DNA of 64,000 nucleotides from Pseudomonas paralcaligenes (GTDB lineage Bacteria > Pseudomonadota > Gammaproteobacteria > Pseudomonadales > Pseudomonadaceae): the NCBI RefSeq assembly GCF_019655855.1, contig NZ_BPFX01000007.1, positions 310,001 to 374,000 of the forward strand. Reading direction: 5' to 3'. The translations under genes were made by a program, and so were the position numbers. This document shows, piece by piece, positions 37,904 through 46,960 of this stretch (position 1 is its first letter; each line of letters begins with the position of its first letter). Under the pieces are notes generated by a model. It saw nothing but the letters and a program-made list of their open reading frames with translations. It was not told where the DNA came from and searched no databases.

Positions 37904-38644
37904 GTGTCCAACCCATTTCATGAGGATGACGGCCCACAGCCGCCGAAGGTGCTCACCGCGCCCTTGGAAATCATCGCCAACCTGCGCTTGCTGCAGCAGA
38001 GCCGTGATCCCCTCGTCGTCACTTTCAAGGACCGCAATCAGCGGTTCCAGAGCTATCTGGTCGAAGTCAATCGCGAACGCAGCGTGATCGCGCTGGATGA
38101 AATGGTCCCCAACGATGGCGAACGCTTCATGCAGAACGGTGAGCCGTTCCGCGTGGAAGGCTTCCATGAAGGCGTGCGCATCGCCTGGGACTGCGAAGAC
38201 CCGGTGCAGATCGGCGAACTGGAAGGTGCCCGCTGCTACTGGAGCCACATGCCGGAGCGAGTGACCTATCACCAGCGCCGCAACGCGTTCCGTGCCCAGC
38301 TCGCCCAGGGCCAGTTGGTCAATATCGAGCTTTCCGGCACCCGCCTCACGCCGGCCCTGAAAGGCCAGTTGCTGGATATCTCGGCCACCGGTTGCCGCAT
38401 CCGTTTCCCGGGCGACGTCAGCAGCCGTCTGCATGCCGGGGAAGTCTACGAGCGCTTCGCCGCCCAGCTGCCGATCGGCGCCATGACCCTCGCGGCGGAA
38501 CTGCGCCACGCCCACTATGTGGAGAAGGACAACATGACCTTCGCCGGGCTGCGCTTCCACCGCATGGGCGGCCTGGAGCAGCGTCAGGTCGAGCGCTTCG
38601 TCTATCAACTGCAGCGCGAGGCGCGCCGGGTCGAGGACGAATAG
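37904..38644 (+). CDS. flgZ: Flagellar brake protein FlgZ/YcgR (PilZ domain; GTG start)
   Basis: A 246-residue c-di-GMP effector. The N-terminal YcgR domain (about 10-125) is followed by a PilZ domain with QRRNAFR near residue 125 and DISATGCRI as the second c-di-GMP motif. GTG 37904 gives the start [16 protein letters not shown]; the ribosome-binding site is distant (GGAG). It follows flgN and probably belongs to the same FliA-driven transcript. It slows flagellar rotation when c-di-GMP is high. Confidence 0.9.
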   Translation: MSNPFHEDDGPQPPKVLTAPLEIIANLRLLQQSRDPLVVTFKDRNQRFQSYLVEVNRERSVIALDEMVPNDGERFMQNGEPFRVEGFHEGVRIAWDCEDPVQIGELEGARCYWSHMPERVTYHQRRNAFRAQLAQGQLVNIELSGTRLTPALKGQLLDISATGCRIRFPGDVSSRLHAGEVYERFAAQLPIGAMTLAAELRHAHYVEKDNMTFAGLRFHRMGGLEQRQVERFVYQLQREARRVEDE

Positions 38645-38675
38645 TTCCTAGCCGTCTTGGGACGGCCGCCGCCCC

Positions 38676-40019
38676 TCAGACCTGATTGCCCAGCACACGC
38701 CTTTCCCAGGGCGTGATCTCGTCCAGATAGCTCATCAGTTCCATGCTCTTGCTGGCGCAATAGCCATCGACGAACTCGTCGCCGAACCACTGCCGCGCCA
38801 GCGCGCTGCCCTGCAGCCGCTGCAACGCCGCGTGGAGGGTGCATGGCAGGCTGAGCGCGGACGGCACGTCGAATTCGCCCTGGATCGCGGCACTGGGCTC
38901 CAGTTCCTGACGCAGGCCATGCAGGCCGGCCGCCAGGCTGGCGGCGATGGCCAGGTAGGGATTGGCGTCGGCGCCAGGCAGACGGTTCTCCACCCGCCTC
39001 GCCGCCGGCCCGCTGGCCGGAATGCGCAGGCCGGCGGCGCGGTTGTCGTGTGACCAGCAGGCATTGTTCGGTGACGCATAGGGATGGCACAGGCGCTGGT
39101 AGGAATTCACATGTGGCGCGAACAGCAGGGTGAAATCCGCCAGCGCCGCCTGCTGGCCACCGATGAAGTGGAAGAAGGCCGGCATCGCCTCGCCGTCTTC
39201 GGCACTGAAGATGTTCCGCCCGCTGCCCTGCTCCACCACGCTCTGGTGAATGTGCATGGAGCTGCCCGGCGTGTGCGGCAGCGGCTTGGCCATGCACACC
39301 ACGGCCAGGCCATGCTTGAGCCCGACTTCGCGCAGCAGGTGCTTGAACAGGAAAGTCTGGTCCGCCACCAGCAGCGGGTCGCCGTGCAGCAGGTTGATCT
39401 CGAACTGGCTCACGCCCATCTCGTGCATGAAGGTATCGCGGGGCAGACCGAGCGCCGCCATGCAGCGATAGACCTCCTCGAAGAACGGCCGCAGGCCGTT
39501 GCCCGATGACACGCTGAACGCGGAGCAGCCGCTCTCGCGGCTACCATCCAGGCCCAGAGGAGGCCGGAACGGCTGGGTCGCATCGAGGTGACGCTCGAAG
39601 ACGAAGAACTCCAGCTCGGTGGCCACCACCGGCTGCCAGCCCCGCTCGGCATAGGCGGCGACGATCCGCTTGAGCAGGCCCCGAGTGGAAAGCCCGGAGC
39701 TGCGCCCATCCAGTTCGTCGGCATCGCAGATGGCCATGGCGCGCGGCGACTCGCTCCAGGGCAGGCGGAACACCCTGTCCGCCGGGGCACTGAGCACCAG
39801 GTCGCCGTCATCGCTGCCGTAGAAGCGTGCCGGAGGGTAGCCGCCCATGATGCACTGCAGCAGCACACCCCGAGCCAGTTGCAGGCGGCGGCCTTCGAGG
39901 AAGCCCTCCGCGGTCATCACCTTGCCCCTGGGCACCCCGTTGAGGTCGGCGGTGACACATTCGATTTCGGCTATTCCGGTCAAGCGCTCTGCGAGCGTAC
40001 TGCTGCCGTCGGGAATCAT
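38676..40019 (-). CDS. Glutamine synthetase family protein (gamma-glutamylpolyamine synthetase-like)
   Basis: A 447-residue glutamine synthetase-fold ligase. The catalytic-domain motifs GSSMHIHQS (in place of the GlnA GSGMHxH pattern) and RVENRLPGADANPYLAIAA are visible. It lacks the adenylylation-site region of GlnA. PuuA/PauA-type enzymes glutamylate putrescine or other amines, and Pseudomonas encodes several, so amine catabolism is more likely than ammonia assimilation. AAGGA precedes the ATG. It is convergent with flgZ, with a short GCCGTC/GACGGC hairpin between. Confidence 0.85.
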   Translation of the reverse strand: MIPDGSSTLAERLTGIAEIECVTADLNGVPRGKVMTAEGFLEGRRLQLARGVLLQCIMGGYPPARFYGSDDGDLVLSAPADRVFRLPWSESPRAMAICDADELDGRSSGLSTRGLLKRIVAAYAERGWQPVVATELEFFVFERHLDATQPFRPPLGLDGSRESGCSAFSVSSGNGLRPFFEEVYRCMAALGLPRDTFMHEMGVSQFEINLLHGDPLLVADQTFLFKHLLREVGLKHGLAVVCMAKPLPHTPGSSMHIHQSVVEQGSGRNIFSAEDGEAMPAFFHFIGGQQAALADFTLLFAPHVNSYQRLCHPYASPNNACWSHDNRAAGLRIPASGPAARRVENRLPGADANPYLAIAASLAAGLHGLRQELEPSAAIQGEFDVPSALSLPCTLHAALQRLQGSALARQWFGDEFVDGYCASKSMELMSYLDEITPWERRVLGNQV

Positions 40020-40098
40020 GACTGCTTATCCTTGTTGTCGATCCGTACAAAATACGCATCAGCCGTTCAGGATTTCAAGCAGCCAGAGAGGGGAAGAT

Positions 40099-40335
40099 TC
40101 AACGCAGGAAGGCCACCACGCGGTCGGCGTCGAAGGGCCAGTCGAGTTCGGCGCCGGTGTCGGTGCGCAACAGCACGGGAATGCGCAGGCCGTACTGCTC
40201 AACCCAGTCCTCGCGCTCGGCGATGTCGATCAGCTCGACCAGCAGGCCGTGCTCGACAAGAGGCATCAGCACCCCTTCCGCCACCTCGCAGAGGTGGCAA
40301 CCGAGGGTGCCGAAAAGCTGGCATTCAGGTGGCAT
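40099..40335 (-). CDS. Glutaredoxin family protein
   Basis: A 78-residue thioredoxin-fold protein with the redox pair in TLGCHLCEVA and the cis-proline segment RIPVLLRTDTG. It is small, cytoplasmic and probably a thiol-disulfide exchanger of the DUF836/glutaredoxin-like type. GGAG lies nine bases before the ATG. Specific partner unknown. Confidence 0.85.
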   Translation of the reverse strand: MPPECQLFGTLGCHLCEVAEGVLMPLVEHGLLVELIDIAEREDWVEQYGLRIPVLLRTDTGAELDWPFDADRVVAFLR

Positions 40336-40379
40336 GGGAAAGCGCTCCGACCGAATCAGAGACGCAGTCTAGCACCCGT

Positions 40380-41519
40380 TCAGGCTTGCTCGGCCGGCGC
40401 CTTGCCGAGCATGCCCTGCAGGCCGTCCAGCAGACGGCTGTTGAGCTCCTTGGCCTTCTCCAGCAACGAGGTGTCGAAGCGCTCGTCGAGGCGGAAGCCA
40501 CCGTCCAGCAATTGTTCCAGTGTGCCCCTGGCGTCTTCCGACACCTTGTCGGCGGAACGCAGCGCATCGAGCAGACCACGGGCGTAGTCGACCAGCGTGT
40601 CGTTCACCGCGCTGGCGGCCTGGCCACCCTGCTGGGCGACGGTACTGTAGGCATCGGTGGCCTGGCGCACGCTGGTCTGGGTCAGCTGGAGCGACATGGA
40701 GGCGAGCTGGGAGCCGTCCATCTTCAGCTGCATGGCACGGTCGAACGCGCCGCTCAGGTTGCCGGAATAGAAGTCGCTGGAAATGTCCTGCACCTGCTTG
40801 AAGAGGTCTTCCAGGGCGGCACGCTCCTCGTCATCCAGTTCGCCCTCGACCTGCACCTGCCAGGCACCGATCTGCATGCTGCCGGAACGGCTCTCGACCG
40901 AGCCGGTGGAGGTCTTGCCATCGCTGGCGAGCGTGGCGCTGTTCTGCGACCAGTTGGCCGACGCGCTGGCGATGGAAATCTTCAGGCGATCGCCATCGCG
41001 AGTGGTGACCTCCATGTCGAAGGTCTCGGCCTGAGCGGCGAAACGCTCGCTACGCGCAGCCACCGCGACAGCGTTGCCACCACTGGCCGGCGTCTTGGCT
41101 AGGTAGTCGGATTCGAGGCCTTTCAGGCCGTTCTGGATCTTCTCGTAGGTGGCGTCGATATCCTCCGCGACCTTGCCCTTGAGGACGCCCATGCCATCGA
41201 GAATCTTGCGTGCCTCGGCGAAGCCCTTCTCCACCCCTTCGCGGGCCTGGGCCAGCAGGCCCTCAAGCTTGGAGGTATCGGCACCGGCCGCCGCCTCGCT
41301 CTTCAGACGCTGCTCGATAAAGCCGATGATCCGGTCGGCCACCTTGTCGGGCGTGAAGTCGTCGCGCTTGCCATCCAGCGCGCCGGGCTCCAGGCCCAGG
41401 CGGTTGGCCAGACGATTGGCCAGGGTTCCCTGCGGGTCGACATGGCCGCGCGGATTGGCCAGGGTATTGATACCGGCGGGACGGGATTGCGACGGAGAGA
41501 GGGAAGCCAGAGTGTTCAT
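40380..41519 (-). CDS. DUF5610 domain-containing protein
   Basis: A 379-residue protein without signal peptide or membrane segment. Residues about 35-145 match the DUF5610 type as I recall it (KVADRIIGFIEQRLKSE, LEGLLAQAREGVEKGFAEA). The C-terminal two thirds is rich in Ser/Thr/Gln with a helical end (TLEQLLDGGFRLDERFD). The composition and Gln/Asn-rich start recall exported axial proteins. A FliA-type promoter directly upstream suggests co-expression with late flagellar genes. Function unknown. Confidence 0.82.
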   Translation of the reverse strand: MNTLASLSPSQSRPAGINTLANPRGHVDPQGTLANRLANRLGLEPGALDGKRDDFTPDKVADRIIGFIEQRLKSEAAAGADTSKLEGLLAQAREGVEKGFAEARKILDGMGVLKGKVAEDIDATYEKIQNGLKGLESDYLAKTPASGGNAVAVAARSERFAAQAETFDMEVTTRDGDRLKISIASASANWSQNSATLASDGKTSTGSVESRSGSMQIGAWQVQVEGELDDEERAALEDLFKQVQDISSDFYSGNLSGAFDRAMQLKMDGSQLASMSLQLTQTSVRQATDAYSTVAQQGGQAASAVNDTLVDYARGLLDALRSADKVSEDARGTLEQLLDGGFRLDERFDTSLLEKAKELNSRLLDGLQGMLGKAPAEQA

Positions 41520-41550
41520 GTCGGCGTACCAGGCAAAGAGAACTGCCTTT

Positions 41551-41577
41551 TTGACGGCAGCTTTCGGGAAAATTTGA
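41551..41577 (-). promoter_or_regulatory. FliA-like promoter of the DUF5610 gene
   Basis: On the minus strand TCAAA (41573-41577), 14 bases, GCCGTCAA (41551-41558) resembles the Pseudomonas FliA consensus TCAAG-N14-GCCGATAA. The leader to ATG 41519 would be about 25 bases. Confidence 0.7.
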
Positions 41578-41597
41578 GACAGAACCGACCAATGGTT

Positions 41598-41629
41598 CTT
41601 CGGCGCGCCCCCTATTCGGCGCGCCGAAG
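41598..41629. terminator. 12-bp perfect hairpin after tetR
   Basis: Arms 41598-41609 and 41618-41629 are fully complementary, with an 8-base loop. There is no T run. It lies between the tetR stop and the FliA site of the DUF5610 gene, so it probably insulates the two. Confidence 0.6.
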
Positions 41630-41649
41630 CCTGTTGTGTCGCCGTCTTC

Positions 41650-42207
41650 TCAGATACCAGCGGCTTTCAGCAGCACCTCGGCGGCGGCCTTGGCCTGCAG
41701 GGCCTGGTCGCCCGGACCCTGGACGTGAGCCATGCTCAAGGCACCTTCGAGAAGGAATTGTAGCTGCATGGCCAGGACACCCGCCTGCGGAACCCGCAAC
41801 GCCTCCAGCAGTTCGTGGAAATGCTCGGCAAAGGCCGTCTTGAACATGGCGGCCTGGCGATGGATGGGATGCATACGGTCGTGAAACTCTGCGGCCGCAT
41901 GGATGAAGCTGCAACCACAGAAATCCTGCTGGTGAATCCAGGCATGCAGGCCGTCGAAGGTCAGCAGCAGCGCCTCCCGCGGCGGCCGGGCGGCCCGCAG
42001 CTGGGCAAGCCTCTCCAGCGTATCCCGCTCGCTCTCTTCGAGTACCGCGAGGATCAGCTCGTCCTTGGAGCGGAAGTGCTTGTACAGGGTCATCTTGGCC
42101 ACCCCGGACTCCGCCAGGATGCGGTCGATACCGGTGGCGTGGTAACCCTCCCGGGCAAACAGATCCTGGGCGGTGCTGATCAATTGTTGGCGCTTGCTCG
42201 ATGCCAT
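41650..42207 (-). CDS. TetR/AcrR family regulator
   Basis: A 185-residue repressor. The N-terminal helix-turn-helix is clear (ISTAQDLFAREGYHATGIDRI ... GVAKMTLYKHFRSKDEL). The C-terminal ligand domain has a CGCSFIHAAAEF segment, typical of a YcdC/LmrA-like subgroup. GGAGGG precedes the ATG. It is divergent from the metallo-hydrolase gene, and the palindrome at 42286-42299 lies between them. It probably represses both genes. Confidence 0.9.
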   Translation of the reverse strand: MASSKRQQLISTAQDLFAREGYHATGIDRILAESGVAKMTLYKHFRSKDELILAVLEESERDTLERLAQLRAARPPREALLLTFDGLHAWIHQQDFCGCSFIHAAAEFHDRMHPIHRQAAMFKTAFAEHFHELLEALRVPQAGVLAMQLQFLLEGALSMAHVQGPGDQALQAKAAAEVLLKAAGI

Positions 42208-42275
42208 CTGGTCCCTCCAAGTGGCGGACATTATGCGGGCGGCGGCGGCCACCACTCCAGGCGGAAAGATTTCGC

Positions 42276-42309
42276 TTGAAAATATACAGACCTGTCTGTC
42301 TAATTTCGA
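42276..42309. promoter_or_regulatory. Face-to-face promoters with a palindromic TetR-type operator
   Basis: A perfect palindrome ACAGAC-CT-GTCTGT (42286-42299) lies between -35 TTGAAA (42276-42281) and -10 TCTAAT (42299-42304) of a plus-strand promoter with a 17-base spacer. A minus-strand promoter (TCGAAA 42304-42309, 17 bases, TATATT 42281-42286) overlaps the same site. One bound repressor would block both. Confidence 0.78.
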
Positions 42310-42403
42310 GACATACAGCGTAAACAAGGGCGCGCGCATATCCGCCCCGCCCTGACCGATTACACAGACGCTTATCCCTCTCCCGACATTCGAGGTCCCC
42401 CCT

Positions 42404-43261
42404 ATGCGATCCCTCATCCTCTTCCTGCTCATCGCGCTGAGCAGCGCCGGCCAGGCCGCCGGCCTACGCTTCGCATTGGTCAAGACCGCCGAGACCGAGA
42501 CCCGCGACGCCTTCACCATCGAGGGGGGAGCCTGGACCGAAAAGGCCATCGCCAACCACGTCGCCGTACTGATCGAACACCATGCCGCGACGCTGCTGCT
42601 CGACACCTCTCTCGGGCGTCAGGTGGACCAACAGTTCGAGTCCGAGATGCCCTGGTACGACAAACCGCTGCTGCGCTACGGCCAGGTCGCGCCGGTCCGC
42701 GACCAGCTGGATCGCGACGGGGTCCGGGTCGACCGCATCCTCCTCACCCACAGCCACTGGGACCATGCTTCCGGCCTGGCCGACTTCCCCGAGGTACCGG
42801 TATGGGCGCCCTACGATGAAATCGCCTTCAGCCGCATCGCCGTCCCGCCGGCCGTGCTGCCCAGCCAGTTCGCCCACGACGTGCACTGGGTGCCCTTCGA
42901 CTTCGACGACGAGCCCTTCATGGGCTTCGAACGCAGCCTCAACCTGTTCGGCGACCGCAGCCTGGTCCTGGTGCCGATGGCCGGCCATACCCCCGGCTCG
43001 GTGGGCCTGTTCCTTACCCTGGATGACGGCCGGCGCTTCTTCTTCACCGGCGATACCAGCTGGCGCCTGGAGGGCTTCACCGGGCCGAAGGAAAAGTTCT
43101 GGATCAGCCGCAGGATGGTCGACGACGACCGCGACGCGACCCGCCAACAACTGCAGAAGGTGCACGCACTGATGCGTCAGGAACCGGCGCTGGTTGTGGT
43201 GCCGGCGCACGACGAAGCGGTCCAGAAGACACTGGGTTATTACCCGCACTGGATCGAATGA
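42404..43261 (+). CDS. Secreted MBL-fold metallo-hydrolase
   Basis: A 285-residue metallo-beta-lactamase-fold hydrolase with a signal peptide (MRSLILFLLIALSSAGQAA). The zinc motif HSHWDH is at residues 116-121, a further His is in AGHTPGS and the bridging Asp in FTGDTSW. It resembles periplasmic lactonase- or esterase-type MBL enzymes. GAGG precedes the ATG. The divergent TetR gene and shared operator imply induction by a small ligand. Substrate unknown. Confidence 0.87.
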   Translation: MRSLILFLLIALSSAGQAAGLRFALVKTAETETRDAFTIEGGAWTEKAIANHVAVLIEHHAATLLLDTSLGRQVDQQFESEMPWYDKPLLRYGQVAPVRDQLDRDGVRVDRILLTHSHWDHASGLADFPEVPVWAPYDEIAFSRIAVPPAVLPSQFAHDVHWVPFDFDDEPFMGFERSLNLFGDRSLVLVPMAGHTPGSVGLFLTLDDGRRFFFTGDTSWRLEGFTGPKEKFWISRRMVDDDRDATRQQLQKVHALMRQEPALVVVPAHDEAVQKTLGYYPHWIE

Positions 43262-43364
43262 CTCGACCAAGGTCTAGAAGCAGTAATTTTTGCGAAATGT
43301 TTTAGTCTTCAGGCTGCAACGAATTCGGACACACCGGATCGCCATCACCAGAGGAACAATAACA

Positions 43365-44639
43365 ATGAGCAAGTCCCCTCTCGCCCGCGGCGTGGCGCTC
43401 GCCGCCCTGGGCACCAGCCTCACCCTGCCCGGCCTGGCACAGGCGGCCTTCCTGGAAGACAGCAAGGCCACCCTTGAGCTGCGCAACTTCTACTTCAACC
43501 GAGACCTGCGCCAGGATTCCAACCCGACACCGGCCCAATCCAAGCAGGAAGAATGGGCACAAGGATTCCTGCTGCGCTACGAATCCGGCTTCACCGAAGG
43601 CACCGTCGGCTTCGGCCTCGACGCCATCGCCACCCTGGGCCTGAAACTGGACTCCGGCACCGATCGCAGCGGCAGCGGCCTGCTGCAACGCGACCGCGAG
43701 ACCGGCCGCGCCCAGGACAGCTACGGCGACTTCGGCGCCACCGCCAAGGCCCGGATCTCCAAGAGCGTGCTCAAGGTCGGCACCCTGATGCCGAAGCTGC
43801 CGGTGGTGCAGGCCAACGACTCGCGCCTGCTGCCCCAGGTGTTCAGCGGCGGCGCACTGAATTCCGCGGAAATCGACGGCCTGACCTTCGATGCCGGCCG
43901 CCTCAAGCAGTACAACCTGCGTGATTCCTCGGACTACGAGGACATGCTGATGACCACTGGTGGTCGTCGCAACATCACCGGCGCTGCGGGCGTCACCGCC
44001 GACAAGTTCGACTTCGGCGGCCTGAGCTACAAGTGGAACGACAGCCTGACCACCAGCTACCACTACGGCGCCCTGGAAGACCTGTACAAGCAGCACTACC
44101 TGAACCTGGTGCACGTGCTGCCGATCGCCGACAAGCAGTCGCTGAAATCGGACATCCGCTGGGCCCGCTCCACCGACGACGGCAACACCAACGTCGACAA
44201 CAAGGCCCTCAACGCCATGTTCACCTACAGCCTGGGCGGCCACGCCTTCGGCCTCGGCTACCAGAAAATGAGCGGCGACACCGGCTTCGCCTATATCAAC
44301 GGCACCGACCCGTTCCTGGTGAACTACGTGCAGATCGGCGACTTCGCCAACAAGGACGAGAAGTCCTGGCAGCTGCGCTACGACTACAACTTCGCCGCCA
44401 TCGGCATCCCCGGCCTGACCTTCATGACCCGCTATCTCACTGGCGACGACGTGGACCTGGGCGCGGCCGGTAACGGCGGCAAGGAATGGGAACGCAACAC
44501 GGACATCGGCTACGTCATCCAAGACGGCCCGCTGAAGAACCTCGGCGTCAAATGGCGCAACGCCACGGTCCGCTCCAATTTCGCCAACGACCTGGACGAG
44601 AACCGCCTGATCCTCAGCTACACCCTCTCGCTCTGGTAG
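43365..44639 (+). CDS. OprD-family outer-membrane porin
   Basis: A 424-residue substrate-specific porin with signal peptide (MSKSPLARG...PGLAQA) and the family start FLEDSKATLELRNFYFNRD. Alternating beta-strand patterns run to the C-terminal aromatic end TLSLW. The conserved GTLMPKLPVVQANDSRLLPQ loop region is present. OprD-type porins take up amino acids or aromatic and other carboxylates. The substrate cannot be read from sequence. AGAGGA precedes the ATG. Confidence 0.93.
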   Translation: MSKSPLARGVALAALGTSLTLPGLAQAAFLEDSKATLELRNFYFNRDLRQDSNPTPAQSKQEEWAQGFLLRYESGFTEGTVGFGLDAIATLGLKLDSGTDRSGSGLLQRDRETGRAQDSYGDFGATAKARISKSVLKVGTLMPKLPVVQANDSRLLPQVFSGGALNSAEIDGLTFDAGRLKQYNLRDSSDYEDMLMTTGGRRNITGAAGVTADKFDFGGLSYKWNDSLTTSYHYGALEDLYKQHYLNLVHVLPIADKQSLKSDIRWARSTDDGNTNVDNKALNAMFTYSLGGHAFGLGYQKMSGDTGFAYINGTDPFLVNYVQIGDFANKDEKSWQLRYDYNFAAIGIPGLTFMTRYLTGDDVDLGAAGNGGKEWERNTDIGYVIQDGPLKNLGVKWRNATVRSNFANDLDENRLILSYTLSLW

Positions 44640-44705
44640 GAAGGCAAGGCCATAAAAAGGCTATGTCCCCGTTAGATGTCGTAGTGCCCTGACCCTTGCT
44701 GGCCC

Positions 44706-44773
44706 CCCGCCTGCGCGGGAATGACGGTTTCGGAAGAGTTCCACCCCTACCGCGTCATCCCCGCGCAGGCGGG
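44706..44773. repeat. Inner inverted-repeat pair, 21-bp arms
   Basis: Arms 44706-44726 and 44753-44773 are complementary at 20 of 21 positions and contain the CCGCGCAGGCGGG core with GTCAT, a dispersed palindrome style common in proteobacterial intergenic DNA. Confidence 0.75.
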
Positions 44774-44828
44774 AATCCAGGGACAGGCAGCTGCAGCGTT
44801 CAGATAGCGGGGCTTGACCGCACAACGC

Positions 44829-44928
44829 GTAGGGTGGGTTAGCCGCTTGCCGGCGTAGCCCGCCGGCGGCGCTGCGGTCGATTGCATGGGTGCTGGTGGG
44901 TTACGGCCTGTGGCATAATCCACCCTAC
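44829..44928. repeat. Inner 100-bp palindromic unit ending in GTAGGGTGG
   Basis: Left end GTAGGGTGGGTT (44829-44840) and right end AATCCACCCTAC (44917-44928) are complementary at 11 of 12 positions. This resembles dispersed GTAGGGTGGGTTA-type intergenic repeats. Confidence 0.7.
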
Positions 44929-45000
44929 GGGGTCCTATTGATATTGCAGGCAGGCCGTTTCCGCAGGGCAGCTGCAAGACGCAACAGGGACATAGCCATA

Positions 45001-45037
45001 AAAAAATCCGATGCCAGCATCTGACATCGGATTTTTT
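45001..45037 (-). terminator. Terminator of efp
   Basis: A 13-bp stem (45001-45013 with 45025-45037) with A and T runs at its base. On the minus strand it ends in seven T residues, about 50 bases after the efp stop. Confidence 0.9.
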
Positions 45038-45086
45038 TGCGCCCTCGAAACGGCTCGCGCCGGAGGGCTTCCGCGTGACGCGAGGC

Positions 45087-45662
45087 TTAGGCCTGCGGCG
45101 CCTGGGTACGGCTCTTGTAGGAACCGTCGCGGGTGTCGATCTCGATCCAGTCGTCGATGTTGCAGAAGTCGGCGACTTTCACTTCGGTGCCGTTGCGCAG
45201 CTTGGCCGGCTTCATCACCTTGCCGGAAGTGTCGCCACGGGCGGAGTTCTCGGTGTAGGTGATCTGGCGCACGATGGTGGTCGGCAGGTCCACGGAGATC
45301 ACTTTGCCCTCGAAGAACACGGCTTCGCAGATGTCGGTCATGCCTTCTTCGATGAACGGCAGGACGCTTTCCAGGTCTTCGGCGCGCAGCTCGTAGGAGT
45401 TGTACTCCGGGTCCATGAACACGTAGTCGTCACCGCTGATGTAGGACAGGGTCACTTCCTTGCGCTCGAGGATGACCGGCTCCATCTTGTCGTCGGCCTT
45501 GTAGACGGTCTCGGTCTTGGAACCGTTGATCAGGTTCTTCAGCTTCATCTTGACGATGGCGCTGTTACGGCCGGACTTGGTGAATTCGGCCTTCTGAATC
45601 AGCCACGGATGGCCATCGATCAGGGCCACACTGTTGGCCTTCATTTCTTGTGCGGTTTTCAT
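45087..45662 (-). CDS. efp: Translation elongation factor P
   Basis: A 191-residue EF-P that relieves ribosome stalling at polyproline. Three OB-like domains are present. The modified residue is Arg32 in TKSGRNSA, which identifies the rhamnosyl-arginine subclass rather than the lysine-modified one. ATG 45662 ([17 protein letters not shown]) is the family start. It lies 34 bases downstream of earP, which modifies it. Confidence 0.97.
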   Translation of the reverse strand: MKTAQEMKANSVALIDGHPWLIQKAEFTKSGRNSAIVKMKLKNLINGSKTETVYKADDKMEPVILERKEVTLSYISGDDYVFMDPEYNSYELRAEDLESVLPFIEEGMTDICEAVFFEGKVISVDLPTTIVRQITYTENSARGDTSGKVMKPAKLRNGTEVKVADFCNIDDWIEIDTRDGSYKSRTQAPQA

Positions 45663-45696
45663 ACGAGTATCCGGGTTTGGATGGAGGTACAGATTT

Positions 45697-46842
45697 CTAG
45701 GCCGCGCATGATAGCCAATTTCGGTGAAACTGCACCAGCGCCGTGGCAAGATCGGGCTGAACGGCCAGCTCCCGGCGCCATTGCCGGGCATGTTCGGCGA
45801 GCGTCGCGGACTGCTGCTCCACCGCACTCCAGGCCGCGCCCATGTCACCCTGCCCGTTCCAGGCATGCCACCCGTTCCTCAGCGCCGCCGCGGCCTCCGG
45901 CGACAACCCGTCGCAGTACAGATCGAGGAACGCATCCAGCTTTACCCAGTGGGCGCCCTCGTCCTGCGGGTAGATATGCCAGAGCATCGGCCTGCCGGCC
46001 CACTGGGCGCGCACGAAGGAATCCTCGCCGCGGACCGCGTTGAAATCGCAGCTCCAGAGCAGGCGATCGTAGTCGTCCTGACTGAGGAACGGCAGCAGAT
46101 GCACCTGCAGGCTGCCGCGGAGCCAGCTGCCGCCTTCGCACAGACTGTCCACACCCAGCCAGCGTCGCAGATCTCCCTCGATGCGCCCGCACGGCACCAT
46201 CAGCTGGGTTGGTACCGGCTGGCGCGACAACACGTCCAGCCAGCCGGCCAGCCCCGGATTCTCGTAGGCGAACAGGGAAACGAGCCGGGCGCCAGCCTGC
46301 AGCTCTATACCTAGACCGGCGAAGAACCGGCGCCGCGCATCGGCATCTTCCTGCCACGTCCCACACTGCCGCAGCAGGTCCGCCTCACGCAGCAAGCCGC
46401 CGGTGCCTGCGGTAAAGCCGGGGAAGAAGAAGAACTTCTGCAGACCACCAGGCTGCGGCGACGGCAGGCCATGACAGCCGACCACCCAATCCTCGGCGCT
46501 GAGATACTCGAGATTCAGCCAGAGCGGCCTGATGGAGCGTGCCGCCATCGCCGAGACGTAGCGGGTAGGCAGATTGCAGGCGAAGGCCTCGACCACCACA
46601 TCCGCGACCTCTACCAGAGGAAAATCGGCTGGCCAGCGGCAGACCAGTACCCCATCCACCCGCTGGCTCGGCGACGCCGCATCCGCCTGCGGACAGAGAT
46701 GCTGGAACGCTCCTGGCTCGTCCACCCATAGGCGCACATCCAGACCATGCTCGGCCGCCAACTGGCGGGCCAGCCGCCAGGTCACGCCGATGTCGCCATA
46801 GTTGTCGACGACGTTGCAGAAGATGTCCCAGCGCATGGTCAT
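45697..46842 (-). CDS. earP: EF-P arginine 32 rhamnosyltransferase EarP
   Basis: A 381-residue GT-B glycosyltransferase transferring rhamnose from dTDP-rhamnose to Arg32 of EF-P. The N-terminal catalytic segment [20 protein letters not shown] puts the key aspartates at 13 and 17. The C-terminal nucleotide-binding loop [13 protein letters not shown] is present. Start ATG 46842 (MTMRWD) with GGAT upstream; ATG 46836 is possible. It is adjacent to efp, the standard arrangement in pseudomonads. Confidence 0.95.
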   Translation of the reverse strand: MTMRWDIFCNVVDNYGDIGVTWRLARQLAAEHGLDVRLWVDEPGAFQHLCPQADAASPSQRVDGVLVCRWPADFPLVEVADVVVEAFACNLPTRYVSAMAARSIRPLWLNLEYLSAEDWVVGCHGLPSPQPGGLQKFFFFPGFTAGTGGLLREADLLRQCGTWQEDADARRRFFAGLGIELQAGARLVSLFAYENPGLAGWLDVLSRQPVPTQLMVPCGRIEGDLRRWLGVDSLCEGGSWLRGSLQVHLLPFLSQDDYDRLLWSCDFNAVRGEDSFVRAQWAGRPMLWHIYPQDEGAHWVKLDAFLDLYCDGLSPEAAAALRNGWHAWNGQGDMGAAWSAVEQQSATLAEHARQWRRELAVQPDLATALVQFHRNWLSCAA

Positions 46843-46929
46843 GAGTCGATCCGGTTACCGCGGACGCAAGCCTTCCCCGACCATCCTCTCGGGGCGGCCT
46901 GGAGAACGAGGAATAGCAAAACGAGAGAA

Positions 46930-46953
46930 CCGGCCCGGCGAACGCCGGGCCGG
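46930..46953 (-). terminator. Hairpin terminator of the glycine-zipper lipoprotein gene
   Basis: An 11-bp perfect GC stem with a 2-base loop lies just after the stop at 46961. On the minus strand it is followed by TTCTCTCGTTTT, so the T run is weak. Confidence 0.65.
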
Positions 46954-46960
46954 AGGGTCG

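Larger units (their letters stand above)
44659..44997. mobile_element. MITE-like nested inverted-repeat element
   Basis: A 339-bp non-coding unit bounded by perfect 11-bp terminal inverted repeats GGCTATGTCCC (44659-44669) and GGGACATAGCC (44987-44997). ATAAAAA directly flanks it on both sides (44652-44658 and 44998-45004), which could be a target duplication, although the right copy is also the T run of the efp terminator. Two further inverted-repeat pairs are nested inside. It encodes no transposase. The rest of the gene-free stretch 44640-45086 holds only the efp terminator. Confidence 0.6.

Noticed and set aside
44697..44930. Possible CRISPR-like repeats in the oprD-efp gap
   Set aside because: The repeats are inverted pairs of different units, not regularly spaced direct repeats, and no cas genes are present.
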